A DNA stretch of 64,000 nucleotides from Spisula solida (taxonomy: Eukaryota > Mollusca > Bivalvia > Venerida > Mactridae), in NCBI GenBank assembly GCA_947247005.1, contig OX365950.1, forward strand, positions 51,808,761-51,872,760. The letters are read 5' to 3'. Positions 44,481 through 57,240 of this stretch are shown here, piece by piece; position 1 is the first letter of the stretch; each line of letters begins with the position of its first letter. The notes under the pieces were generated by a model that saw nothing but the letters and a program-made list of their open reading frames with translations, was not told the DNA's origin and searched no databases. The position numbers and the translations under genes are program-made.

Positions 44481-45345
44481 CGATAATTTCTGTTAGTTGA
44501 AGCCCATAATTGCAATCAAGCGCAGGTATGCTGCCGTGTTTTCTTTCCAATAAGCCAAAATACGGGTAACCTGTCCACGGTTGACGGCATGCATAATACG
44601 CATGATATTACTACGGTTGAGTTATACTTTTGATAAAGTGTGTTTCATTTAGACATGAACAAATGAATTGTAATCAACGAAAATGTATCAAATCACAAAA
44701 CTCGTCGATTCTAATCAGTAATCTTAGAAACCCATTTAGTTTGTTAACGCTCCTATAACACGTTAGTGTACATTGGACCTCATAATGAACTAAACAACAT
44801 AATGTATGTCTAGACAAAATAAATAATGTTACTTCCGTCAGACATCAATGCTACATTTTGTAATAAAGTAACTATTCAAATTATCGATTGTAAATATTTT
44901 AGCCGAATGGATCAATTATTTTCCCCATGAGAAATAGGTTTCGCGGGCAAAACGTATTTTCAAAGGAACACTATTAGAATCGTTTTCTAAAACAGAAGTT
45001 AATTCGTCTGTCCACAGTTTAACAAAACTATACACAACACTGTTAAGCTGATTTATTGAAGTATACAAGAAACTGGATGAAAAATGGCACGATCGAAAAG
45101 TTATAAATACATGTATGTGGTCATATAGCATTGCGAATTTTGGCGACGCACATTCGACACACCTTCGACACACCTTCGTACTTGATTATGTTCTCACGGA
45201 ATTGATGTATCGCTTCGATATTCTGCAACCTCATTTGACTTAGATTTAAAAAAATGTTTACAAGATCTGAATGTTATACGTATATTAACGTTGTTGCAGT
45301 ATGGTATAGTGTTTGTTTTGTCACATAATACTGCGCCATAGAAAT
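44481..45345. other. Intergenic, nothing recognised
   Basis: An 85-codon minus frame (45173-44916) has no recognisable motif. Confidence 0.4.
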
Positions 45346-46029
45346 GAGCCGTTCTCCAGGAAAACCGGGCTTAGTGACATTAATATAAAATTCATGATAG
45401 TTTAGCATTAGAAAGACAAGACTCTTTTAAACAGTTTCTGACAATTTCAGCAAAATAAAACATCAAATTACAAACTTACATACTTTTAAAACTAACCACT
45501 CCCACCCTACTTTGTTAGTGACGTCACAAATGTTATTCAACGCTATTTGACGTTACATTAACAAGAAGTTCATAAATCCAGTATTTGATGAGTTCTTGAC
45601 GTAAACTTTTCAAAATTGTATCACATTTTAGAAATATATTCCTTTTTTAATTAAAACATATCTAAATCGTGAATTTTAGCTTTTAGAGAAATGTAGCTAC
45701 TGTTTTCAACCACTTATCCCTCGTTTACTCAATATGGATACTCTTCAGAAATTGGTCACCATAGCAATGACAGAAGATATTTTAACATAGTTCATGAGAA
45801 AAGATTAATCTAAGACATAGTTCTATATCATCCAAGAACTTAAACTTAAATCAAAGAGCATGACCTTTTTGTCATTTAAGAAGGTTTTCTTAACCTTATT
45901 ACATAAATACTACATGTAAAATCAAAGAGCATGACCTTTTTGTCATTTAAGAAGGTTTTCTTAACCTTATTACATAAATACTACATGTAATACAATGTCA
46001 CTAAGCCCGGTTTTCATGGAGAATGACTC
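45346..46029. mobile_element. 684-bp element with 36-bp TIRs
   Basis: Left end GAGCCGTTCTCCAGGAAAAC plus CGGGCTTAGTGACATT; the right end is the inverse with three mismatches. AAAT flanks both sides (short possible target duplication). It contains a TGACGTCA (45519-45526) and a perfect 71-bp tandem duplication next to its right TIR. No coding capacity. Confidence 0.8.
45848..45989 (+). repeat. Perfect 71-bp tandem duplication
   Basis: 45848-45918 and 45919-45989 are identical (AAATCAAAGAGCATGACC through ACATGTA), implying a very recent duplication or an assembly artefact. Confidence 0.95.
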
Positions 46030-49000
46030 AAATATATTTGGTGTATTACTACAGTTAGACACGAGGTTTATTTACCGGAGACAAACAAAAATGGACGAGC
46101 TTTCACGATTGAGAAATGTATTTTCAGTAGAATTATCATTACAATGTTTCTTAGTACGAATGTTTAAGAAATTTTATCACGAAAGGGGATGATTTAATGT
46201 ATATATATAATATAGGCTATTACTTGGATAAACGTATGCTTTGCAAAGGAATGTGGTACTGCGACAGTCAACTCATGTACAACCAAATTGAACTTCTACT
46301 TGTAAATACTGTTAGTGTTAATTAGTTATTAGAACTACACGAGACCATTAATGACGATCATTTGACAGATATTTCACAAACAATGACAGTTTCTGACTGT
46401 CTCTGGTAAGCTTAACCCCATTAAGTGAAATACAATACGAATTACGCCTAACGGCGTCAAATATCATCAGTCAGTCAGATAGTATTGTATTTTGCCACTT
46501 TAATAGACAAATCGATAGAAATGAAATCTGAAAGTACGAATAATAATAGAGATCTTGAAAACGCTTTACCTAAAACTTAGCCAAAATATTAAATCTGACA
46601 ACACATTAATTTATAACTTTTTATGATACACAATTAGTTCGTGTCACTTATAGAACGCATGTGCCCCTCGATTTTTAATGTTTTTCGGTAAACTGATTAT
46701 TGTGTCTAATTAGTATTCACTTAAACTAAAACAAGTTATTTTTAAACATACGTATGACCAACGTAAGAAAGGGCAATTGAGAAGGTAGGTCGAGCAAGAT
46801 ATCGCCGATGGTCAGATGTACCATGCAGCTTTCACATGATATTTTAAAAGCAATGATGATACGGTCACTTCCGGTGTCCAGGAGATATCTCAACCACATT
46901 ACAAACCAACCTGTAACCAGTGAATTGTTATTTTGGTGACAAAAAGGCACACCATTGTTTTACATTAAAGCTTGTAACATAACACGTTTTCCAAAAGTAA
47001 CCCAGCTCCGAATTTTCATTTGAGAAGTATTTTTATCAACGTTTCCGAGTCAACTATTCCGATAATAGATAATTATAATATATGGAATGTTATTTATGTT
47101 TATTAATGTTTCGCTCAATATTTTTACTTATTTTTTATATAGTTTATAAGGCGCCCTAATATTTCTTATAATGCGAATTAATTCTAGAATTACTATAGCA
47201 TTCTCAACTTCAGGTCTGATCTGATATTTTGCGACCGGTATACAATTATCCAGAAAATGATCTATTGTCTGCACTCAAAAAAGATCGATAGTAGCAACCA
47301 AAAAGAGCGTTTCAACTTTACCGGCGACACTGAATTTCTATGGTGAATTGCAGTGTAACAATAAAAAATCCAGATAAATCTTGAAAGTCTGGTACATCTC
47401 CTCAACTAAACTACCTTTCACAGTGAAACTTGCTTAATTGTTGTCTAATCGTTCATATAAAATAATGTTTACTGTAAATGAGTGGTAGATATGTGATTTA
47501 TAAATTTGTCCATAGTTGTATAAATTCATTTTTATTGTTTTAACAATGTCTCATTCGTGATTGTACAGCACTTTTGTGTGTATTCATGAAAAAGCTCTAT
47601 ATAAATATGGTATAATGATAATAAAATTTAAGGTTTAAACAAGGTATACTGATAATGCATTTAATGCTATTATTATGTGATTTATTATTTTGAGGATTGT
47701 TGATTATTCGAGTCAAAAAGTATGTTTGAGAAAAGTAGAATCTTTATCAAATCGTATCGACTTATACATGTAAAACTGACAAAACAATTTTTTAATACGT
47801 TTGTGACCGACACTTTGGTAATAATTGTGTTAAGTGACCGATTAGGAATAATGTTGTGAGTAGTATGCTGTTTCGTATTGAATAGTATTGATGTTGACCA
47901 TATTGCTTGAATATGAGCTTTTAGCTTAATGAATAAATACGAATCAGCTTTTCGACAGCATATTTCATTGTAAGTTTAAGGGCTATAAATGTAATTTCAT
48001 AGTTTCAATGGAAATGGATGGAGACCATGCGCTAATGGGTCCAAATATTTCTTAGAATAAATTAGGCCTGGTGTTACTATAGCAATCTCGACTTCAGGTC
48101 TGTTTTGATATTTTGCGACTAATATCCAAATTACCAGGACAGACAAACACCGGTGTAATGAGGTTCGGTTACAAAATGCAAACAGTATTAATGCTACTAC
48201 ATGTATATGGTAAAAAAGTGTCTGTCTTGAGCTCATTACTGGCGTTCATTCCAAATTACTTCTCAGAAAGTAACATTTTCAGATAAGGTCGCGTTATAAG
48301 GAGCATTAAGATAATACAAAACGAATTCAATCCCACAGCTTCGTCAACTATGCATCTACTTTTCCCATCCCTATATCTAGTCATACCTTATGAATTACAG
48401 GGCAATGTCTCGAGAGTAAGTGCCTTCTTTCTAGAATAACATTATGTTTCTATATTTGGATTTTAATCTAATGAGATCAGGATGACACTGCTGCTAACTA
48501 CGTCACATTATTCAAACAGGGTCAATCTTATACCAAGACGGTCAATAGTTACGAATATGCGAGAGTGTTAAATGGAATGATAATAATTGTAATCAAATGT
48601 TGTGATATTTGTTTTTGAAAATTCTCGATTCACTATAAACAGTACAATTCCTCTAATTTGTTTTCTATTGTTTACAATATATCCATATATCTGCATGTCT
48701 GAGTTTGTGTGACGTAATGGACTGGTTCATTCATGTTTTTGTTCTCTACACTCGTGTCGTTATAATGTTAACTAATGTGTGGTAATGCTCTTCATTATCT
48801 ACTGTGTAAATCGTGTATCCTTGCGCTTTGGTGCAGCAAGTTTTGCTTGACTTGTTAATTCTCGTACAAATTATCTCGTTGTATTGATTCAAGGCCGAAA
48901 TACCTTTAGGTCATGTTCACGTAATGCAAAGCTCTTCTATCATTTTGACAGCTGCACGTAATGTTCGTACTTCAAATGTTTAAATCATCAGATTGCGATT

Positions 49001-49739
49001 AGTCTCTAAACTTACGCTTACAAATACCATCATGTCTATCAAGTACATGTCATGGTAGAAAACCCGTTTGAGGTATAGTAGTTAATCTTAAATCCGCCAA
49101 AATAACGTTTATGCGGGATTGAATTGAAACAATTGGTTTTTAAAATCTATATTTACATTACGTTATATCATGTCATTACCGAATTGAGAATTTAATCTCA
49201 TTCATGAAGGTTATAAACTGGGAGATATTGAAGAAAAAGACTAGGTAGGACTAGATAGAAATGAACGAATATGCCAATGTTGTAATATAGGAGATATTGA
49301 AGACGAATATAATTTAATATAATTGTCCTTGTTTCGATGATTTGAGAAAATTATACATCAAAATGTACTATTACACCAGATCAAGAATGTTTATTTGTGG
49401 AGGTCATGCACTCTAGAGATAAACACCGCCACACGGGGGAATATACGCCATTAGGGTTATGTTTCAGGTATTGGTAGCAAATGTTTAACTGTTGAAGGCA
49501 GAAGAACAGTCCTGAACAAACAAAATGCAAGAAATCCGCCCACACAAAAAAACGACAATGTGAACATTGGTTATAATTCAATATTGTGGTTATATTTGTC
49601 ATGACTTTGTTTGATATTGTAAACTACTTACTAGCGGTAAGTAACTGTACACAATGGTTAGAAGTATACATGTATTTGTAATGAAAATATAGTCTGAAAG
49701 GATACCTTGTTACCAGCCAACCCCTTTATTACCTTTTAC
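46030..49739. other. Long anonymous AT-rich stretch
   Basis: The only structure is a ~100-bp dispersed repeat at about 47160-47260 and 48050-48145 (ACTATAGCA..CTC.ACTTCAGGTCTG and TGATATTTTGCGAC shared). Minus frames at 46950-46726 and 48236-47997 overlap or border these repeats and have no recognised domain. Confidence 0.45.
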
Positions 49740-50030
49740 CCCTAAGTATGACCTTAAAGTGATCCCCAGAACACGCGCCCTTTACGTCGTCTTGATGTGG
49801 TGAACATTTTTGTCAGGTATTTGCAAAATCCTTCAAAGGGTTTTAAAAGTAGCAGAGCGGAAGGAAAGAAAGTGATATGACTTTGTGTGACCTTGACCCT
49901 GAAGCGACTCATACAGAACATCCGCTCAGCAGATCGTCTTGATGTGGTGAAGTTTTGATTCAGGTTTTTCTTTAAAATCATTCAATGGGTTCAAGAGTTA
50001 TAAGACGGACGGAGAGACGGACACAGAGAC
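49740..50030 (+). repeat. Two ~145-bp repeat units with a GACGGACGG tail
   Basis: Units share CGTCTTGATGTGGTGAA and TTCAA(A/T)GGGTT; the second has GTGACCTTGACCCTGAAGCG. The array ends in ATAAGACGGACGGAGAGACGGAC. It is a different unit sequence from the 4655-5905 array but has the same tail type. Confidence 0.7.
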
Positions 50031-51390
50031 TGTAAATAAATAAAAAACAAAATAATCATGTGATCAGTGTGTATGTATGTATATATGTTGGTATGTTATC
50101 GGATAAGATGTATGTATAAAACTTAAATAAATACCCATACTCTTCTTTTAAAGATTTGAATTTTTGTTTCAATTGCTTGTTTATAATGTATAAATTGTAG
50201 CGAAAGTTATGGCCCTTAAAATCCGTATTTCAATTACATAATCGAAATACACCTACTGTTCTCGGATCTATGCAGAAAAAACGTATATATAATAATATTA
50301 TGTCGCAACATGCACATAACATAAGGTGAACACACATTATATAGGAAAATGTTTAGACAGATTTAGCCGTGGGAATCTAAAAGAAAGTATCGTTACAATT
50401 TATATCGGCAGTTATGTATTGTATGCACGAGGAGTATAAAGAATAATACGTTCAGTTCCTTGTGTGCTGTCGATATCGATCGGTCCTAAAAAGTTTTAGG
50501 CTTTGGTGACCAAAATTATAAAAGAATGACGGATTACTTACAGATAATTACATTTTAAATGAAAGAACTTTAACATTATTTAAAAAAAAATTATACATGA
50601 AAGATCTAGAGAACGACAATCTTTTTTGTTAAATTGAAAGAAAATGTTTGATTTAAGCGATCAATGTTGGTTTCGAACCATGTTGTGACTATATTAGTCT
50701 TTCTTATATTTGCACTATTACACAGACGTACACACATACCAATACATATACTAGTTATTGTGATGAAGTATGTATATCGTCTATTGTAAAATAATTATTG
50801 CGTGAACAAACGGTTTCGTTTGGAAAGAAAAAAAAACAATTGTGCGATGTCTACCTACCAATTATTCTAACTTTGTTTGTGTATTGCACGTCGAGACTGT
50901 AATTATTGACCTACCAAAGTACCGTGTGAATGGGACTGTGGTACATTTGGTGTGTTTTCTTACGATAACTTCTGAGAAAATGGAAACTTATGTAGTTTAC
51001 GCTTTGTCTGCGACGTATGCAATAAAGATTGGAAATAATTGTCATCCTGGATCATGGAGCAAGGAAGTGAGAATACGCCCCGTAGACTGTAATTTCTGAT
51101 TCTCGTAATGCCTTCCACACACGTAAGATCAAGTGTGTTGTTTAAAGCCGTACGGAAACTATATAAATAATAAAGTGAACGCACATTTAACGAAAAAGAT
51201 TTTAACATGAAGTATCCATGCATATACTACCATGTTTGCTTGTATGTAGCACTGTATGACAAATTAATCTCTTTCACGTTATCTATAAAGATAGCACATT
51301 TTTTTTAAATATGCCAACAAACAACCATAAAACTAACGTGACACCACTCATGTTTGGCAACTTATAGCAAAACAAAATTACAGTTTAAGT
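50031..51390. other. Intergenic; an 85-codon frame of unknown status
   Basis: The plus frame 50842-51099 (MRCLPTNYSNFVCVLHVETV...) has a moderately protein-like composition (LPKYRVNGTVVHLVCF) but no recognised domain, splice partner or promoter. I do not call it a gene. Confidence 0.25.
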
Positions 51391-51394
51391 GGTA

Positions 51395-51656
51395 TTAGAA
51401 TATAACCTACATTATGAGCCAATGAAAACGCCGCATTTTGGCGGTTAAATGAAAATTTAATCATTAAAATTTTCTCTTCACAGACTTGACGTCATGCGTT
51501 GGCGCTACTTTCTATCGGCCAATCAGAATGCAGAATGTTATATTCTAAGTTAGTTAGAACATATTAAGTAAATTTTAATGACTAAAAATGACTCGCTTCG
51601 CTTCGCTCGCTCCGCCCTTTTTAATCATTAAACTTTACTTAATATGTTCTAACTAT
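51395..51656. repeat. Nested inverted repeats around a GC-rich loop
   Basis: TTAGAATATAAC (51396) pairs with GTTATATTCTAA (51539-51550). GTTAGAACATATTAAGTAAA (about 51555) pairs with TTTACTTAATATGTTCTAAC (ending about 51655) around CTCGCTTCGCTTCGCTCGC. It also contains GCCAAT boxes and a TGACGTCA (51487-51494). Probably one or two foldback MITEs. Confidence 0.6.
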
Positions 51657-52989
51657 AACATAGAAACATAGCATTAAGCTCGAAACATGAATTATATCGT
51701 TCTTAATATAATTAGCGGTTACCAGATAATTGTTTGCGCTAGGGTATGCGATATTTTTCAGACGCCTTGTAATATTAGCACTTCTAATTGACAGTCTTTC
51801 GTATATTCACAAGAAGCGTGTTGGGCGGTAATCATTTTAAAAATTACGTTAAATGAACTAATGTGTTGCCCGACGAAAATGATAAATTATGCATGAGTAA
51901 CATGGACGACCGGACTTTGTTCTTGTATTCACTTCCATACAATAAAGAACGGCTAATGTTTATATTGATGCTTTCTCGGCATCTGTGTCCTGTAAATTAG
52001 CCATTCCACAAAATCGTCCCTTAGTATCAGCCCATGATTACACACCGAGTTACATCAACGTCATAAAAAACGAACGACAGACATGGGTGCAAATAATTAT
52101 TTCCCAAACAGAAAACGCATCAAAAAGACGATATGACCAGTTATACTGTGCGTTCAATTTATATTATAGACGCAATCATATAGAAATGGAGTTCTTTTCG
52201 TGTCGAATTTGCAAGAAAAACAACAATGGTGATGACGTTCAGTATATTGCATGACTACATACAACAGCCACATAACATGTGTTAGAACGATCCAGAATGG
52301 TTTACCATTACATTTCGTATATATTTGTTGACGTATTGGTTCCGATAATCTGCACATTTGTGGAATTGAAGTATCATTATTACAGCCTATTCGTCTTTTA
52401 ATGTAAACATGCTTTTCTATAATTATACTAGAGGTATTGAACGTATATTTGAACGGAAATGAACATCCAACTTATCCATGACTGTAATTGCGTAACGTAT
52501 ATTCAGCTTTGAAATGTAATTTATCAATTTCTATATTCCAATATTGTACATACCATATGCAATGCGATTAGTACAGAGTCTTCAATTATTTAGAGGACAT
52601 AGTTCTTTCAATCTTATGGTTAAATCTGGACTTGAGGATGTTTACATTTCCCTTCGTTCAATGTCCCTAAACTTGCAAATTATTCGGCATCCACTACGTG
52701 GATGTAATATACTTAACATTATTGTTCTTAAACCTTCTGTTTACGTATTTGGATTGACGCCTTTTTTGGTTCAGTATTTGATGAGTCAGCGTGATTCTGG
52801 CATTGGAGATTTTTGTCGAAGAACTTGTTCGAAACCTTTTGCACACAGAGCTGGGCGATAATCTTCGTCCCATTGTCAATATTTTTAGTTCCATTCCCAA
52901 CAATCTTCAATTGATGCCTATCATCTAGTAGGTCATACGACTATACGGGCCTTTCAACGTTTTAATACTGTTATTTAACTTTTGAGACT
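51657..52989. other. Intergenic, no supported gene
   Basis: Overlapping frames on both strands at 51985-52254 and 52544-52910 lack recognisable domains. Confidence 0.4.
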
Positions 52990-53270
52990 AAAGGCTGCTA
53001 AAACTATGTAGTTCAGCAGTTTTACTGTTGTAACTAGGTCATTCAGCGTAGACATTCCGCCTTTTGTTTACTGACTCTTTTCTACTGGGTCATTCAGCTA
53101 GTTATAATTTATTATACTTTTCGACAGCTTGGACTTGGGCGGATCTGCGCTTGTTTAGTTGGGCATTGTGCTTTGTGTTTTTTTAATGTTTTCTGTGCTC
53201 GGCTGGTTAAGTTAAGTGCTGCCTTCCCTGTCCGACTTTATATAATCTTTTTGACCATTCACAAAGTGGC
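52990..53270 (+). repeat. Dispersed repeat family Z, unexpanded copy
   Basis: Order of blocks: AACTAGGTCATTCAGC, ATTCCGCCTTTTG, TCGACAGCTTGGACTTGGGC, GTTGGGCATTGTGC, TTTTCTGTGCTCGGCTG, GTGCTGCCTTCCCTGTCCGAC. The same order recurs at 59876-60850, and the later blocks at 56312-57230. Here the segments that form minisatellites elsewhere are in one to three copies. Confidence 0.7.
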
Positions 53271-53565
53271 CAAAAAAGCCTCTGCAAACTGTTTTATTTT
53301 GTGCTAACGTAAATACAAACACAATAAACAGGGAGGTATTATCATGAGGAAAAGAATGGCCACCAAGAAAAAAAGTTCAACCGTTTAAATGGTGTACATG
53401 GTATTGTGTATGGATATGGCGTTTAAACTATTAACGTTTTTTTACTTATTGAACAGGTTGCACCTGAAGGATAGTTTGAACTAGTACAGTATTGTATTAC
53501 ATTGGGAATTTGTTTGCTAATAGTGTTTTTGAGTGTGCACAAGAATCGGACATTTTGAAATGTAA
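53271..53565. other. Spacer, nothing recognised
   Basis: No structure seen. Confidence 0.3.
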
Positions 53566-53567
53566 TA

Positions 53568-54839
53568 CCCCAATCACACGAATCTCGAATCAGCCGGAAT
53601 GGGCCCCGAATGAGTCGGAATGGTGAAAGAATAAAAGTTCGAAACACATTCCGAATGATAATTCGAATTGACCAAAATTATTGTAGCCTTGTCAAAAAGC
53701 CGTTGGAATACTTAGAAAACGATTCGAATACAATCCAAACACAATTCGAATATACTTCGAATATAACTCGAATACACTTCGAATTCGTCTGGAATGATAG
53801 CGGAGAACGTACACACAGTCATCCGACCGTTTTGCACGGGATTTAGCTGGGCAGAAATAGTAGAATGTCTTCTTCTACTGTCTCTGGCACGGGTGGTGTG
53901 TTTAATAACAGTACGTATAGTGGTTTTAAGTAATGTTTCGAATGTAGTCAGAATGACGTAAGAATATTTAAAATGTAATCAGAATTTAGGAAGAAAACAT
54001 TTCGATAGCCGTTCAATATCTCACCGACTTCGAATCCAGGGTAGCAATACCACGTGGCTTTTGGCTACAGTTACAAGTACAAATTTGTAAACATTGGGAC
54101 ACAAATATAGCCATAAATATTTTATTTCTTCATCGATTGCTATCAAATATATGCCACGCTGAGGGGAATAGTATTTTCTTTTCGTGAAATATAAGATCTT
54201 TTTCAGCATTTTAACCGATTTTTCCATTACCCTGTGAAACCTACTCATTCTACGGTTTCACAAGGTAATGGACAAAACGGCACAGCCGCTGAAAAAAGAT
54301 TTTATATTTTATAGAAAGCAAATAATTGTCCCCATAGCGTGGCGTATATTTCATATAAATCGATAAAGAAATAAAATACTTATGGCTATTTAATATCCAA
54401 TGTTTACAAATTTCTTCTTGTAACTGTAGTCAAAAGTCACGTGGTATTGCTACACTGGAATCGATCTAGATAGTTTTGAACATGCGCAAAACATTCGAAG
54501 TGGCCGCACGAATAGGCCGGACTATATGAAATGTACTACGAATACAAATAGAATATGACGGGATATGTTAAGAATGTACTTCGATTACGCAGGAATACAC
54601 CTCAAATTATACATTTTGGTGACATTCCGGCTATTCCGATGGCATGCGATTTGGAATATCTGAATTAATATACATTTTAGATTCAGATCATTTGAAAACA
54701 TTCAAAATGACTAGTTTAAATTATTATTAGACAGAATGTACTCCGAATCAGACGGAATACACTTCGAACATACAAGAATGTACCCCTAATCGCTATTCCT
54801 ACGGCATCCCGGCTCATTCCGACTCTTGTGTGATTGGGG
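53568..54839. mobile_element. 1.27-kb TA-flanked TIR element with foldback core
   Basis: Ends CCCCAATCACACGAATCTCG and (inverted) CCCCAATCACACAAGAGTCG, continuing GAAT(C)AGCCGG; TA at 53566-53567 and 54840-54841. Near both ends are many degenerate ATTCGAATA-type 10-11-bp subrepeats. The centre is a 430-bp palindrome. No transposase frame. Confidence 0.75.
54030..54465. repeat. 430-bp palindrome (two ~210-bp arms, 14-bp loop)
   Basis: Arms 54030-54240 and 54255-54465 pair along their length (outer GGTAGCAATACCACGTGGCT against CGTGGTATTGCTAC; inner CTGTGAAAC against GTTTCAC), with perhaps 80-85% identity by eye. The arms contain ACCACGTG. Confidence 0.8.
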
Positions 54840-54841
54840 TA

Positions 54842-56079
54842 TGAGCGTTGTTTTGAATTTTATATTTAAAGTAATAAAGTTTTCATAATTTAACTATATT
54901 TGTTAACATAGTTTAAATCTACATGTATTCTATGAGGCATGCGGACCATTTAAACTGTTGATTTGTTTTCTTGGCGGCCAATTGTTTGGTCTCTTAAAAC
55001 CATAAGTAATTTGACAAATTACTATAAGCGGTTAAATGGTGACAGATCGATTATATCGTGTTACAATGTACCATGAAAATACTAAATGTTCAACTCCGTT
55101 CAAATGTAACTGGGCACATGTCATATTATAATAAAACATAATTATAGCGTCACTCTAGTCTATTTTTATAGTTTTGTGTGTGCATTCCAACTTCACGTGT
55201 CCTGCATTTTATATGAAACATTAACAAGATTTTTAAAAGAGTTTGGAAATGCGTCTTATTCTGCTGTTGCCTACAATATTTGGTCAACTTCTACTTGAAA
55301 TAATAATATTATCAAAATATGTTTTCACTTGGTCTGGTAGTAATATTATATTGATAATCATTATCATATTTGCACTGTAATGCACAACGTGAATCCATGC
55401 TATAAATCATACTGTTTGTCCTAATGATACAAATAGTATGCCTTTACTTGAAATCACATGTTTGGACCGTATTGCCTTTCCTGTCTAAAATTAAAGTATT
55501 AAGTGTATGAAGCTGCTCGCATTGTACTATTAGATTGGTTTCAAATGGCTAAACTATTAAATCATTTAATAGAAACTTTAGAATAGAAAGTTATGATATA
55601 AACGAACTTCTTGAATGGAACATTTTTGTATTTTTTAAAGTGAGCGTCGGTAAACAAAATGTTTACGTTTCTCACACAAAAGGAGTTTTAACATGCCTCT
55701 AAATTGCAGGATATAGTTCACCTAACTGAACCAGAGATTTAATTTGAACGCAACTCTAGTCTTTTTATCGCCGTTACTATTTAATTTTTCCCAAAACAGT
55801 CGATAAGTTCACGCTTCAATTATAATATTTCCATTGCATTTTGATAGTGAAGTGCAGTGTCAATTAAACTATTTAATATTGCTATTGATATTGCTTTACG
55901 AACAAGCTTTAGACCATGAACTTCCCAAAGTGCAAGTGTAAAGAGGCCACCCTAATCTTCTGTATCAGACTGATTCGTTCAAACATACACCTATCACATA
56001 CGTTGTGTTATTTACCGATTGTTACCTGATATTGAGCGCATATGGTCATTTCACATGCGATTTAATGCATGCTTTTACA
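54842..56079. other. Intergenic, nothing recognised
   Basis: AT-rich, no repeats or frames of note. Confidence 0.45.
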
Positions 56080-56311
56080 ATGTGCCGTCCGAAGAGAGAG
56101 GTGTCCGATTGCCAATAGTCCTGCTAGTTTGCTAAGTCTAGACGAACAAATCAATGATAATAAGGAACAAAAACAAACACGTAACTTGGAGATAAATAAT
56201 TAAATTACTGGATATATGTCGGATTCAATAGTTGTTATATCTAATTAGTAAATAAGACATTGATACTGTCTGGACAGCAGACATTTGTCAGCATAATGAG
56301 ACTAAGACAAC
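56080..56311 (+). repeat. Left flank repeated after the minisatellite
   Basis: GGTGTCCGATTGCCAATA (56100) and TATCTAATTAGTA (56238) recur as GGTGTCCAATTGCCAATAAA (57369) and TATCTAATAAGTA (57500), so the minisatellite lies between diverged direct repeats. GTCCTGCTAGTTTGCTA.GTCTAG (about 56119) is also present inverted at about 58805-58830. Confidence 0.55.
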
Positions 56312-57175
56312 GTATGTGTTGGTCACTGTACCGTGTAAATGTGATACAATGTATGTGTTGGACATTGTATCGTGTAAATGTGATACAATGTATGTGTTGG
56401 TCATTGTACCGTGTAAATGTGATACAATGTATGTGTTGGGCATTGTACCGTGTAAATGTGATACAATGTATGTGTTGGGCAATGTACCGTGTAAATGTGA
56501 TACAATGTATGTGTTGTGCATTATACCGTGTAAATGTGATACAATGTATGTGTGGGTCTTTGTACCGTGTAAATATGATACAATGTATGTGTTGTGCTTT
56601 GTACTGTGTAAATGTGACACAATGTATGTGTTGGTCATTGTACCGTGTAAATGTGATACAATGTATGTGTTGTACATTGTACCGTGTAAATGTGATACAG
56701 TGTATGTGTTGTACATTGTACCGTGTAAATGTGATACAGTGTATGTGTTGTACATTGTACCGTGTAAATGTGATACAATGTATGTGTTGTACATTGTACC
56801 GTGTAAATGTGATACAGTGTATGTGTTGTACATTGTACCGTGTAAATGTGATACAATGTATGTGTTGTACATTGTACTGTGTAAATGTGATACAATGTAT
56901 GTGTTGTACATTGTACCGTGTAAATGTGATACAGTGTATGTGTTGTACATTGTACCGTGTAAATGTGATACAGTGTATGTGTTGTACATTGTACCGTGTA
57001 AATGTGATACAATGTATGTGTTGTACATTGTACCGTGTAAATGTGATACAGTGTATGTGTTGTACATTGTACCGTGTAAATGTGATACAATGTATGTGTT
57101 GTACATTGTACCGTGTAAATGTGATACAATGTATGTGTTGTGCATTGTACCGTGTAAATGTGTTACAATGTATGT
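56312..57175 (+). repeat. 39-bp minisatellite, about 22 units
   Basis: Unit GTGTTGTACATTGTACCGTG plus TAAATGTGATACAATGTAT. The length is 13 codons and there is no stop in several frames, so very long frames (up to 329 codons) appear on both strands. They are artefacts of the repeat. Each unit carries TACATTGTA and TACAATGTA, a 9-bp inverted pair. Early units vary (GGTCATTG, GGGCATTG); later ones are homogenised with an A/G alternation (ATACAATG, ATACAGTG). Confidence 0.95.
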
Positions 57176-57240
57176 TATGTTTTTTTTGTTTTCTGTGCTC
57201 AGCTGTTTACGTTGAGTGCTGACATCCATGTCTATTGTGT
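57176..57240 (+). repeat. Family Z right-hand block
   Basis: TTTTCTGTGCTCAGCTGTTTACGTTGAGTGCTGACATCC directly follows the minisatellite and matches the block at 53195-53235, which places the minisatellite in the family Z repeat. Confidence 0.6.

Noticed and set aside
50842..51099. 85-codon plus frame with protein-like composition
   Set aside because: No domain, no splice partner, no promoter; kept only as a note in the region entry.
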